Below are positions 8,233 through 17,206 of a stretch of 49,505 bases of DNA, one piece after another. Each line of letters opens with the position of its first letter. Within the stretch, counting starts at the first letter, position 1. Location of the stretch: NCBI GenBank assembly GCA_964574635.1, contig CAZNOG010000019.1, positions 1 through 49,505 of the forward strand. The letters are read 5' to 3'. The translations under genes and the position numbers were made by a program. Source of the DNA: CAZNOG01 sp964574635. GTDB lineage: Bacteria > Bacteroidota > Bacteroidia > Flavobacteriales_D > Cryomorphaceae. The notes under the pieces are model-generated. The model had not been told where the DNA came from. It saw nothing but the letters and a program-made list of their open reading frames with translations, and did no database searches.

Positions 8233-9267
8233 TTAATCCGTTTGCAGCAAGTGCCCGATGTCTTTTTTCAATTGGGCACTGAAGATGCGGGCGCCGCGCA
8301 GGTTGATGTGGCTCGAGTTTTTGAAACAACTGTCGCTCAGCGCCAACCTGCTGTAATCGTATGCGTGCAAGTTGGGGAAGTTGGTGTTCCAATGGTTGAA
8401 GAGGCTGTCGATTTTGTCGAAGTTTTGGATGCCGACCACCTCGCTGTGGTGTTGGGGCGAGTAGATCATGAAGACGACGCGGTGGGGGTGGGCGCGCACC
8501 ATGGATTCGAATTTTCCGATTCGCGCGGTGTCTTCGGCGAAATTGAGCGCGATGTCGAGCTGTTCGAGCTCCATTTTGTCGGTGAGCGTCATGGTGCGGT
8601 GGGAGCGCGCCTTGGCTTCGAGCTCGTCGCGTCTTTCGATCATGGCGTAACGCTTGTTGACGAAGGTTCCGAACAACTCGTCGCCGGGGTAATGGTCTAG
8701 GAAAAATCCGCCACGGCTCATCTGCTTCCGATCCGTTGCCGTGCGGTTGAGCGCCCTCAAATACTGGATATAGCTGCCGAAGTACCGGATTCCGGGTATG
8801 AGCTGGTAGTTGTCGAGGCGGTCGTTTCGCCGCAAAAACTCCACCACCCTCTCATCGTACGTCAAAGGCATGAAGGTGTACAAATCGATGGTGTGCGAGG
8901 GCATGCTTTTGAAAAACCGGTTGTTGAACTCGATGATGATGGGCGAGTCTTTGTCCTTGGCCAATTCGATTTCGAGGAGAAATTCGATGATGTCGAAATT
9001 GCATTTGGGCATGGAGTAATTGAACACGTTTTCGCCCAAGGTATCGGGGATGAACGCGCTGCGTCCTTTGCTGCTGCCGAATACCGGGATCTCGTCGGGG
9101 TGGTTTTCTTCCATGAGGCGCTTGACCTTTTGGGAGTTCGACAATTCGGTTTCTTTAGGCAGAATGACGTGTTGGAAAAACTGGTCTATGGCCAGCGCAA
9201 TGACAATGGCCACGGCAAAGGGTGCGAGGAAGGTCAGGAAGTTTTTCCTGTTGTGGAATGGATACAT
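8233..9267 (-). CDS. SGNH-like acyltransferase partner of the MBOAT protein (AlgX/DltD-like)
   Basis: 344 residues with one N-terminal membrane helix (about 12-32, 'FLAPFAVAIVIALAIDQFF') and an extracytoplasmic domain. GSSKGRSAF, about residues 64-72, matches the SGNH block I Ser region, and the C-terminal 'SSHINLRGA' matches the block V His region. The short region between N gap and start codon places it directly after the MBOAT gene (start 9267, MBOAT stop near 9272). MBOAT and SGNH pairs O-acylate surface polymers outside the cell: the MBOAT moves the acyl group across the membrane and the SGNH protein transfers it. No BLAST-level family can be claimed, and the acyl group and polymer are inferred. 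Confidence 0.7.
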   Translation of the reverse strand: MYPFHNRKNFLTFLAPFAVAIVIALAIDQFFQHVILPKETELSNSQKVKRLMEENHPDEIPVFGSSKGRSAFIPDTLGENVFNYSMPKCNFDIIEFLLEIELAKDKDSPIIIEFNNRFFKSMPSHTIDLYTFMPLTYDERVVEFLRRNDRLDNYQLIPGIRYFGSYIQYLRALNRTATDRKQMSRGGFFLDHYPGDELFGTFVNKRYAMIERRDELEAKARSHRTMTLTDKMELEQLDIALNFAEDTARIGKFESMVRAHPHRVVFMIYSPQHHSEVVGIQNFDKIDSLFNHWNTNFPNLHAYDYSRLALSDSCFKNSSHINLRGARIFSAQLKKDIGHLLQTD

Positions 9268-9271
9268 GGCC

Positions 9272-10501
9272 TTAGAATTGGAANNNNNNNNNNNNNNNNN
9301 NNNNNNNNNNNNNNNNNNNNNNNNNNNNNNNNNNNNNNNNNNNNNNNNNNNNNNNNNNNNNNNNNNNNNNNNNNNNNNNNNNNAGGAGGTTGAGGTTCAA
9401 CAACCTTTGCAAAGCGTTTCCAACGGGATTTTTGCGAATCATGGCAAACAGCGGAACATTTCTCAAAACGCGCTGGGTGATCAACACCACTCCGTTGAGT
9501 AGGCCGAAGAAGATGAAGGTCCAGTTGGCGCCGTGCCAAAACCCGATGAGCACGAGCACCACGATAGCCCAGACGGCACGCGCGGAGGGCGATCTATTGA
9601 TCTTGGACAGGGGAATGTACACGTAGTCGCGGATCCAACTGGTGAGCGAGATGTGCCACTTGCTCCAGTACTCGCTGTGGTTTTCCGACCACAAAGGGCG
9701 GCGGAAGTTTTCCATGAGGCGAACTCCCATGAGGCGCGCCGACCCGATGGCAATGTCGGTGTATCCCGAAAAGTCGCAGAACAGCTGAATGGCGAAGAAA
9801 AACGCCCCCAAGTACAACTGAATTCCCGTGGTTCCCTCGACGTTTGAATAGATGGAGTTCACGTAGAGGGACAGCGTATCCGCCACGACGAGCTTTTTGA
9901 AAAACCCCAGCAATATTTTGTTGATGGCGTAGCGAATGTCGTCTCGCGTGACTTTGGGGTTTCGCTTGAATTGGGGAATCAGGCGCACACTCCTCTCGAT
10001 GGGGCCGGCCACAAGTTGGGGGAAATACGACACGTAGAGCGCGAAATAACCCAAGTGCGTTTCGGCCGCGGCTTTGCGCTGGTACACGTCGATGGTGTAG
10101 CTCAAGGTTTGGAAGGTATAAAAGGATATACCCACCGGAAGGAGGATTTGTACGAAGTCGTACTGGACGAAAATGTTGAATTCTTCCAGGAAGAGCACCG
10201 TGTTTTCGGTGAAAAAATTGAAGTACTTGAAAAAGAAGAGCAGCCCGAGGTTGGTAGCGATGCTGATCATCAAATACATTCGACGAGTCTTCCGCTCCAA
10301 GGCTTGGGACATCTTTATGGCGACGACGTAGTCGACCATCGTGGAGATGATGAGCAGGATGACGTACTCCCATCTCCAAAACATGTAGAAGAAGTAGCTG
10401 GCGGCGAGGAGCAAAATCCATCTGAAACGTCTTGGTATCAGATAGAATGCGACAACTACCAAAGGGAGAAAGATCAGATAGTCAATCGAATTAAAGAGCA
10501 T
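9272..10501 (-). CDS. MBOAT family O-acyltransferase (AlgI/DltB-like), interrupted by assembly gap
   Basis: 373 residues are readable before the N gap, with the AlgI/DltB hallmarks: N-terminal 'MLFNSIDYLIFLPLVV', many membrane helices, 'LLPVGISFYTFQTLSYTID', 'PQLVAGPIER' and the catalytic-His segment 'GFWHGANWTFIFFG'. After the gap only FQF and a stop remain. AlgI-like proteins usually run about 470-500 residues, so 100 N probably understates the missing DNA and the downstream frame is not proven. It sits 53 bp after the GT4 glycosyltransferase and directly before the SGNH-like gene. Likely role: moving acyl (probably acetyl) groups for modification of the exported polysaccharide. Confidence 0.88.
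   Translation of the reverse strand: MLFNSIDYLIFLPLVVVAFYLIPRRFRWILLLAASYFFYMFWRWEYVILLIISTMVDYVVAIKMSQALERKTRRMYLMISIATNLGLLFFFKYFNFFTENTVLFLEEFNIFVQYDFVQILLPVGISFYTFQTLSYTIDVYQRKAAAETHLGYFALYVSYFPQLVAGPIERSVRLIPQFKRNPKVTRDDIRYAINKILLGFFKKLVVADTLSLYVNSIYSNVEGTTGIQLYLGAFFFAIQLFCDFSGYTDIAIGSARLMGVRLMENFRRPLWSENHSEYWSKWHISLTSWIRDYVYIPLSKINRSPSARAVWAIVVLVLIGFWHGANWTFIFFGLLNGVVLITQRVLRNVPLFAMIRKNPVGNALQRLLNLNLXXXXXXXXXXXXXXXXXXXXXXXXXXXXXXXXXXFQF
9284..9383. other. Assembly gap (100 N)
   Basis: Exactly 100 N, the customary placeholder for a scaffold join of unknown length. It falls inside the 3' part of the MBOAT gene. Spacing across this point should not be trusted. Confidence 0.99.
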
Positions 10502-10554
10502 TGGGGTGCGATTTGAGGTGGTTGTTTGGTTAACTTGGTGCGGAAAATCAGGTT

Positions 10555-11757
10555 TTAATGCCGTTCATGAAATAGTTTGTTCAACGAATCGTCGTGACGG
10601 GCAAGAAGGTTTTTCCACGTGTACTGCCTTCCTTTGTCACGCGATTTCATCCGCATGGAGCTCCATACGGTTTGGTCTTCAAGCAGGGTGAGAATACTTT
10701 TCACCTGCGTATCGGGATCGTGGCTGCTGAACAACTCCTCGCCGTGGGTGACGTCGAGACCTTCCGTTCCGATGGGAGTGGTCACGACGGGGATTCCCCT
10801 GTAAAAAGCGTTCAACAACTTTACTTTGATGCCGCTGCCGAATCGGAGCGGAATGACGAAAACTCGGGAACGCACGTACCACGGTTCCAAGTCTTCGATA
10901 AACCCCGCGAAGGTAATCCCTTCTTCGCCGCGGGTCTTTTCGATTAATCGGGGGTCGGGATTTTTGCCGACGATGTGGAATTTCAAATCTTCGTGCACCG
11001 CCTTGAGTCGGGGCCACACGTGGTCGAAAAACCACAACAACCCGTCGATATTGGCTTCCCACGTCAGGGTACCGATGAACAGCAGGGCCTTTTCGGTCGA
11101 CTCGAAATTCAGGTCGGGCCGATCCAGCATGAAATCCTCTCCCAAGTGGTACGTTTCTTGGCATTTGGATTCATCCACCCCGATTTTCACCAATTCCACG
11201 ATGTCGTTGGGGGCCGCCCACACGAGGTCGGCACGGCGTGCGTACGCCAATTCGGCCTTTCGAATGCGGCGGGCTTCCATACGTACGGCCCATTTCTTTA
11301 TGGGGTTGGTCTCGATGTCGGCGAGGCGATCCCACATGACGTACTCGGCGTTGTGCTCGTGCAAAATCACTTTGGCGCGCGTCCGCTTCGGCACGTATTG
11401 GCCCATTTCGTAATGATCCACGAAAATGATGTCCGATTCTTCCGACCATTCCCGCACCTTCTCGGCCACTTCCCTGTCGGCGTTTCGATACACGTTCAGC
11501 GTAGGAGCCTTGAAATAACTCGCCAAGAGGGTTCCCGCCGATCGTGGACGGTCGAGGGCTTTGCCGAACACCTCCATGGGGCCGGCCGCGGCGCGAAAAG
11601 CTTCGACGTTTTCCGCGTCTTTACCCTTTAGGAAGAAAACGAGCTTCAGATCGACGTCGGGGGATTTGGACCAATGTTCCACGAGTCTCCACGACTTGAT
11701 CACCCCTCCGCTCACCGGTGGGTAAGGCAATTGCGTCGTCAAGAACAAAATGCGCAT
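10555..11757 (-). CDS. Glycosyltransferase family 4 protein
   Basis: 400 residues with the GT-B two-domain layout. The N-terminal Rossmann start is 'MRILFLTTQLPYPPVSGG', with the glycine loop that contacts the acceptor. The C-terminal nucleotide-sugar domain includes 'LLFIGTLTWEANIDGLLWF', 'FHIVGKNPDPRL', and 'VIPLRFGSGIKVKLLNAF' followed by 'GIPVVTTPIGTEGL', where the family's E/GxGxKxK-type donor loop lies. It lies 43 bp downstream of the Wzc-like gene and 53 bp upstream of the MBOAT gene, inside one minus-strand operon. It probably adds a sugar to the lipid-linked repeat unit in the cytoplasm; the sugar is unknown. Confidence 0.9.
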   Translation of the reverse strand: MRILFLTTQLPYPPVSGGVIKSWRLVEHWSKSPDVDLKLVFFLKGKDAENVEAFRAAAGPMEVFGKALDRPRSAGTLLASYFKAPTLNVYRNADREVAEKVREWSEESDIIFVDHYEMGQYVPKRTRAKVILHEHNAEYVMWDRLADIETNPIKKWAVRMEARRIRKAELAYARRADLVWAAPNDIVELVKIGVDESKCQETYHLGEDFMLDRPDLNFESTEKALLFIGTLTWEANIDGLLWFFDHVWPRLKAVHEDLKFHIVGKNPDPRLIEKTRGEEGITFAGFIEDLEPWYVRSRVFVIPLRFGSGIKVKLLNAFYRGIPVVTTPIGTEGLDVTHGEELFSSHDPDTQVKSILTLLEDQTVWSSMRMKSRDKGRQYTWKNLLARHDDSLNKLFHERH

Positions 11758-11800
11758 CGGGATGAATTTTAGCCGATCGATACGAGTGGATTGGTGATCT

Positions 11801-14203
11801 TTAAACTTTGCGGAACACGAGGCGCAGTCTTCCGAGCAGCCCGGGGTTTTTCTCCGCCTTTTTTCTTCGGCGATTCGCCGCGAGGCCGAATCGGTGATCG
11901 AAGGTATCGAGAATAACTACGAGGGCGCCTTTCAACGGTTCCTTTCCGAGCATGTCGTCCAGTTCTTCCAAGTCCGCGTACGAAGTTTTTCGCCGTCTAA
12001 CGGCAACCAACCGCACGTCGGCCAGGGCCAGCAACATGAGCGATTCGGTATTGCCGTCTATGGGCGCCGTGTCGATGAGCACGTGATCGTACGAGGCGGC
12101 GAGATCGCGGATCAATTCGGCCAGTGATTCCATTTCCCGGTCGGATTTGTTGCGCCCCCCGCCCAATTCGGCCACGTCGAGACCGCTTCGGCCCGTCGCG
12201 GTGACGGCTTCCGCCGCACCGGCCTGCCCACGGGCCACATCCAAAAGGGAAGGTCCGAGCCGGATGTTGAATATCTTTTTCAATTCCGGGGAGTCGGTGT
12301 TTCCGTCGATCAGTAAGACTCGCTTTCCCGATCGGGCCAAATGAGAAGCCAGAAGGGTGGCGAGAAAGGTCTTGCCCTCATCGGCGCTCTTCGACCCCAC
12401 GGTCCAAATCTTTGAATTCGGATGGGAGAACCCCAATTGATAGCGTATGGAAGAAAGTTGGTTGGCCACGCGCGACTGCGGGTAGGCGTCCAGGTCTTCG
12501 GGCGTTCGGATACCGGTGTGGTAGACTTCGCCCACGACCTCGGCCCGGGGCGCGAAGCGGAATACGTCGCGGTGGGTGTCGATCTTGTCGTTGAAGACCC
12601 AGTACAGGATCAACAACCCGAAGCCCGTAACCAGTCCGAGAACGATTACCACCGCCATGGTGATGGGCAAGTACGGAAGAACCGGTTCGGCGCTGGCGAT
12701 GTACGCGGGTTCGATGATGCGCACATCCGGCGCCACGGAAATCAATGCGATTTCGGCTTCGGATTTTTTGTTCATCAGGCTGAGGTAGAGCTGCTCGTTG
12801 ATCTTGAAATACCTTTGCAACTCCATGAGTTCCCGTTCGGCTTTGGGAATGTTCTTCGCAGTGCGGTCCATTTCGCTGATGCGCCTGTCGATGTTTTGGA
12901 TCATCACGCGGTTGCTCTCCTTGAAGCCGCGGATGGAGTTCAGCATCGTGGTGCGGTTGGCTTCGATGCGCGCCTGGATGTCGGCGTAAGTCGGGTTGGA
13001 TTGCGCGTTTTGCCGCTCCAGGGAATTCAAGTCCCTCTGAAGACTAATGAGTTCTTCGGTGAGTTGAATCAGGAGCATGTCTTTTACGCCGAAGGCTTCG
13101 GGCGAGATCAGTCCGGAGTAATCCTCTTCGTTTTTCAGTACTTCTTCCAGGTACTCGTAGTACTTTCCTTTGACCACGTAATTGACCTTGTCGCTTTCCA
13201 GCCTCATCGTCTGCTCGAGCAACAATTCTCCTTCTTGGTTCAAGCTCGTGATGGACCTCTCGCTTTTGAAGGTTTCGATTTGCTCTTCACTGCTCTCGAG
13301 ATGGGAAGTCACCTGGGCCAGCTCGTCGTTCAAATACGTGATCGCCATGCGGAGCGCGTTGGTTTTTTGCTCCATGTGGTCGTCGAGGAACACTTGTCCC
13401 AGGGTGTTGAGAAAGTGGACTTGTTTTTCCGGCGCGCTCTGCACGATGGAAACGGTGTAGGTGGAAGACTCCATTTCCAAGGGAGTGATCTCGATATTGG
13501 AAATGTAATCGAGTACGGCCTGGTGGCGATTCATCAGGACAAAGCCGAATTCATCTTCGAAGATCGAGTTGGCGAGTGTCACCATTTCGTTGGCCAAGGT
13601 GTCGACCGGAATCAACTTAAACCTCGTGCGGTCGAAGGTCACCCACTCGCCGAATTGGAAGTCGCCTTCGAAGTAGTATTCGTTGCCCGAAATCGGATAC
13701 TCCCCTTCCACCTCCACGTGGTAGGAGTCGAAGTTATTCATGCGCACGTAAAACTCCCCTCCGTACGGCGTTTCGTAGTCCTTGAAAGTCATGTAGGTCG
13801 AATCCAGCTCCACGCGGAATGGGGAGAGGTTGTAGATTTCCCGATTGATCAGCCCGGCTTTGAAGTACCGGATGAGCCCGACTTTTTCCAGAGCGGCGCT
13901 CACGAGAGGATAGCTTTTGAAGGCGACTTTTTGGTTGTTGTAGTAAAAGTCGTCGGTTTTTATCATCGCCGACTCTTGGTTCACCACCACCAAAGGATCG
14001 TTGATGCCTCTGGGCTTTTCGATCACCACGGTGGTTTTGGCTGCGTACCTCGGCGGGTATGCGATTTGGAAAATGATTCCCAACACGGCAAAGAACAGCA
14101 GGGAAAGCGCGATGACGGGCCACCCTCTTTTGATCTTGGACCAAACGGATCGGAAATCCACTTCTTCGCGTCTCAGGTAGTTACGTTCGTCGATGGTGCT
14201 CAT
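11801..14203 (-). CDS. Wzc-like polysaccharide co-polymerase with BY-kinase domain
   Basis: 800 residues. Layout: N-terminal membrane helix (about 30-50) in a Wzz-type domain, a long periplasmic coiled-coil region, a second helix (about 505-530), then a cytoplasmic P-loop domain with Walker A GSKSADEGKT (about 602-611), Walker A' 'VLLIDGN' (about 628) and Walker B 'HVLIDTAPI' (about 707). Proteins of this kind set chain length and gate export with the Wza-type channel. The C-terminus is basic (ends GRLRLVFRKV) and has no cluster of tyrosines, the site of autophosphorylation cycling in classical Wzc, so regulation may differ. Walker A' reads DGN instead of the usual DAD/DxD. The start overlaps the Wza-like stop as ATGA. 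Confidence 0.92.
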   Translation of the reverse strand: MSTIDERNYLRREEVDFRSVWSKIKRGWPVIALSLLFFAVLGIIFQIAYPPRYAAKTTVVIEKPRGINDPLVVVNQESAMIKTDDFYYNNQKVAFKSYPLVSAALEKVGLIRYFKAGLINREIYNLSPFRVELDSTYMTFKDYETPYGGEFYVRMNNFDSYHVEVEGEYPISGNEYYFEGDFQFGEWVTFDRTRFKLIPVDTLANEMVTLANSIFEDEFGFVLMNRHQAVLDYISNIEITPLEMESSTYTVSIVQSAPEKQVHFLNTLGQVFLDDHMEQKTNALRMAITYLNDELAQVTSHLESSEEQIETFKSERSITSLNQEGELLLEQTMRLESDKVNYVVKGKYYEYLEEVLKNEEDYSGLISPEAFGVKDMLLIQLTEELISLQRDLNSLERQNAQSNPTYADIQARIEANRTTMLNSIRGFKESNRVMIQNIDRRISEMDRTAKNIPKAERELMELQRYFKINEQLYLSLMNKKSEAEIALISVAPDVRIIEPAYIASAEPVLPYLPITMAVVIVLGLVTGFGLLILYWVFNDKIDTHRDVFRFAPRAEVVGEVYHTGIRTPEDLDAYPQSRVANQLSSIRYQLGFSHPNSKIWTVGSKSADEGKTFLATLLASHLARSGKRVLLIDGNTDSPELKKIFNIRLGPSLLDVARGQAGAAEAVTATGRSGLDVAELGGGRNKSDREMESLAELIRDLAASYDHVLIDTAPIDGNTESLMLLALADVRLVAVRRRKTSYADLEELDDMLGKEPLKGALVVILDTFDHRFGLAANRRRKKAEKNPGLLGRLRLVFRKV

Positions 14204-14991
14204 TCTCGCGTAATTAAAATATAAAGTGTCGCCACGCCCACCACCGTCGACACCGCGTTGAAGACATTCTGTATGTCACGTGTGGCGAATTTCTTTCGTT
14301 TTTGTGGTTTGACCATGAGGATGTCGTTGGGCTGGAGGTAAAAATCGGGGCTGCCCAGGATATTCTGGTCGGTGAGGTCTACGCTGTACAAATGGTTTTT
14401 ACCGTCGCGGGATCGAATGATCTTCACGGTTTCCCTACTGGCGAATTCGGTGGCGTCGCCCGCCAATCCCATCGCCTCGAAGACGTTGATGCGGTGGTTG
14501 TACACCGGGTATCGTCCGGGGCGGTTCACTTCGCCGAGCACGGTGACGTGGTAGTTCAGCAGGTAGAGCTTCAGTGCGGCGCCGGGAAAAATTCGAGACA
14601 CCTCTTCCTGCACCAAATTTTGAGCATCGAAGATGGTGTGGCCGGCCACGGCGACTTTTCCCACCACGGGCAGGTCGATCTTGCCTTCCTCGTCGACCGT
14701 GTATCCCGCCAGCACCGGCAGGGATTGCACCGCGCGGTTATCGCTCATGTAGGTCTCGTCCAATTGCGAGAAGGTTTCGGACAGGATGCGGTGCTCGGAT
14801 TTCACGTACACCACGTCGCCGGTTCTCAGCTCGTAGTCTACCACGTGGGCCTCGAAAGTGGTGTCGGCCAGGTAGTCGTGGGGTTTTTTCGCCGTGTAAT
14901 CCTGAACGTAGACGATGCGCTTGTTGGAGACACAGGAGGCCAGTGAGGCACCGATCAACAGCAACAGCACGTAGGGGAAGAGTGATCTCAT
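14200..14991 (-). CDS. Polysaccharide export outer-membrane lipoprotein (Wza/OPX-like)
   Basis: 263 residues. A lipoprotein signal peptide has lipobox LASC, with the lipidated Cys at position 20. A Poly_export domain follows ('YELRTGDVVYVKSEH') and then SLBB-type segments ('YHVTVLGEVNRPGRYPVY', 'LQPNDILMVKP'). The tail (about 240-260, 'VFNAVSTVVGVATLYILIT') is a hydrophobic helix, like the C-terminal outer-membrane helix of Wza. It is the first gene of the minus-strand operon: export protein, Wzc-like protein, GT4, MBOAT, SGNH. It would form the outer-membrane exit for the polymer. Confidence 0.93.
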   Translation of the reverse strand: MRSLFPYVLLLLIGASLASCVSNKRIVYVQDYTAKKPHDYLADTTFEAHVVDYELRTGDVVYVKSEHRILSETFSQLDETYMSDNRAVQSLPVLAGYTVDEEGKIDLPVVGKVAVAGHTIFDAQNLVQEEVSRIFPGAALKLYLLNYHVTVLGEVNRPGRYPVYNHRINVFEAMGLAGDATEFASRETVKIIRSRDGKNHLYSVDLTDQNILGSPDFYLQPNDILMVKPQKRKKFATRDIQNVFNAVSTVVGVATLYILITRE

Positions 14992-15407
14992 TTTAAGGGG
15001 CGTGAAAGGGTCTGAATTTAGAGCCGAATATCATGGGGCCGGACAGCAAGCGCGAGGGATTATGAACAGGGCGGTGAGGACAATTGTCATCGGGCTTTGG
15101 CGTGCGATACCTTGCGTTATGGTGCATGACCTGTTTTTCGATGGCAAAGCTATTTTGGTTTCGGGACAATGCAAATTTTATCGAAGCTATTTTGGGTTTC
15201 AACGAAGAAATTTCATCGGTGGGTACAATTCATTCGGCGAATTCGGCTTATCATTGCACACCGAACGCGGCCCCTAATTACGGTGCAATTGCAAACCCGG
15301 TTTCCCAAATTCTCAATTACCATCAACCATTTTCGCATATTCGCGAAACGTTCGTGTCTAACAGATGGCCGCTTCTTTTCGCAAACACTTAATACCCACC
15401 GGATCCC
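14992..15407. other. Divergent intergenic region upstream of the export operon and the SLC13 permease
   Basis: 416 bp between divergent genes, more AT-rich than its surroundings (15160-15400). No coding frame, RNA gene or convincing promoter match was recognised, although promoters for both directions must lie here. The pyrimidine/A-rich stretch before 15408 has no full TAnnTTTG box. Confidence 0.6.
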
Positions 15408-17174
15408 GTGAGTTGGAATTTTGATGCAGTCGTGGTCGCGCTCGTGGTGATCTTTCTGATCGCAGTGCTCTACAAGGAATGGATCCGTCCGGGAGTAGCC
15501 TTCATGATCGCCACCGTCGTGCTGCTGCTCTTCGGCATCATCACCCCGGCGGAAAGCCTCGCGGGATTCGCCAACGAACAACTCGCCGTCATCGTCTTGC
15601 TGCTCATCATCAGCAACACCCTGGGCAAAACGCGCTTGGTCGACGCCTTATTCAACAAGATATTCAAACCCGACGACGGTCCGCGCACCTTTTTGTTTAA
15701 AATGACCGCCGGCATCGGCTCGGCATCGGCCTTTCTCAACAACACCCCTTTGGTGGCCATGATGCTGCCTTTCGTCTATTCCTGGACGGAGAAGAAAAAA
15801 CTCTCTCCCTCCCGATTTCTTATCCCTCTCTCATACGCCTCCATCATCGGCGGGTGCGTAACGCTGATCGGCACCTCCACAAACCTCATCGCAAACGGCA
15901 TCGCCATGGAGCAAGGCGAGGAAAGCTTGGGAATTTTCGATTTCACCATCGTGGGACTGCCCATGCTGGTCATCGGCGGGGCGTACATCCTCCTCTTTTC
16001 CCGAAAGCTCTTGCCCTCCCACCCCACCTCCATCGAGCGGTCGGAAGGCCGGGAGTACTTCGTGGAAACGCGGGTGCACCCGGATTCGAATTTGGTGGGA
16101 AAAAGCATTGAGGAAGCCTCGTTGAGGCAGCTCAAAGGGTTGTACCTCGTGGAAATTCGACGACGCCGAAACAACATTTCACCCGTGCCGCCGGATTTGG
16201 TCCTTCAGGAAGACGACAAGCTGTTTTTCGTCGGTGACCCCGACGGCGTGGCCGAACTCACCAAACGCGATGACGGGCTCTCGTTGCCCGTGGCGTGCGA
16301 CCTGCCTTGGGACAGCCAAGCCAAAGTCATCGAATTGGTCATCGCCCAAAACGCCGATCTCATCAATCGAAAAGTGAAGGACACCGATTTCCGCGGACGC
16401 TACAACGGCGCCATCATGGCCGTGCATCGAGGCGACGAAAGGCTGAAGGGCAAGATCGGCGACATCGAGCTGCAGGCCGGAGACGTCTTGCTGGTGTTGT
16501 CGGGAGAAGGGTTTTTGAAGCGCGCCGAGAAGAGCCGAAACTTTTATATCCTTTCCTTGGTCTCGGAGGTCCACAATTTCACTTTGTGGAAATCGGCGGT
16601 GGTGGTCGGCGGGCTGATCCTGTCCATATTTTTGGCCGCCACCGAATTGGTGCCACTGTTCATATCCTTGATCACGTTGGTCATCGTGCTCATCGTCATC
16701 GACTTGATCAAAACGCGGGAAATCAAGGACAACGCCGACATGAACCTCATCGTGATCATCGCCTTGGGGCTGGCCTTGGGAAAAGCCATGGTCAATTCGG
16801 GATTGGCGCACTTCCTCGCCACAACCGGCATGGACGTATTGAAACCCTTCGGGGGATGGGCCCTCATCGGAGGGATTTTCATCATCACCAATTTGCTTTC
16901 GGCTTTCATGACCAGCAAAGCGGCCGTGGCCATCCTCATACCGGTGGCGCTGGCGGTCGCGCACGAATTGAATATGCCGGTAGAGCCCTTTACCATCGTG
17001 GTGGCCCTCGGTGGAGCGGCCAATTTCATCACCCCCATCGGGTACCAAACGAACCTCATGGTGTACACGCCGGGAGGCTATTCCTTTGCCGATTACCTCC
17101 GCTTCGGCGGCCCTCTCACCATCCTTTACCTCGTATGTACCACGTGGATACTCACCGCTTATTACGGATTGTGA
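15408..17174 (+). CDS. SLC13-family anion permease with two TrkA-C (RCK_C) domains, probable sulfate transporter
   Basis: 588 residues starting at GTG (MSWNFDAVVV). N-terminal and C-terminal membrane halves carry the SLC13 signatures 'SAFLNNTPLVAMMLPFV', 'GGCVTLIGTSTNLIANG' and 'GGAANFITPIGYQTNLMVY'. Between them, about residues 210-390, are two cytoplasmic RCK_C-like modules ('LVGKSIEEASLR', 'LINRKVKDTDFRG'). Bacterial SLC13 proteins with this insert take up sulfate or dicarboxylates with Na+. The adjacent cysQ (32 bp downstream) and the five sulfotransferases favour sulfate, but substrate is inferred from context only. Confidence 0.9.
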   Translation: MSWNFDAVVVALVVIFLIAVLYKEWIRPGVAFMIATVVLLLFGIITPAESLAGFANEQLAVIVLLLIISNTLGKTRLVDALFNKIFKPDDGPRTFLFKMTAGIGSASAFLNNTPLVAMMLPFVYSWTEKKKLSPSRFLIPLSYASIIGGCVTLIGTSTNLIANGIAMEQGEESLGIFDFTIVGLPMLVIGGAYILLFSRKLLPSHPTSIERSEGREYFVETRVHPDSNLVGKSIEEASLRQLKGLYLVEIRRRRNNISPVPPDLVLQEDDKLFFVGDPDGVAELTKRDDGLSLPVACDLPWDSQAKVIELVIAQNADLINRKVKDTDFRGRYNGAIMAVHRGDERLKGKIGDIELQAGDVLLVLSGEGFLKRAEKSRNFYILSLVSEVHNFTLWKSAVVVGGLILSIFLAATELVPLFISLITLVIVLIVIDLIKTREIKDNADMNLIVIIALGLALGKAMVNSGLAHFLATTGMDVLKPFGGWALIGGIFIITNLLSAFMTSKAAVAILIPVALAVAHELNMPVEPFTIVVALGGAANFITPIGYQTNLMVYTPGGYSFADYLRFGGPLTILYLVCTTWILTAYYGL

Positions 17175-17206
17175 CTCCATACTTACCGAATTGAACTACA
17201 CCCAAA

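Noticed and set aside
12422..14224. 600-codon plus-strand frame across the Wzc-like gene
   Set aside because: Antisense shadow of the Wzc-like gene, no start with ribosome-binding site and no domain.
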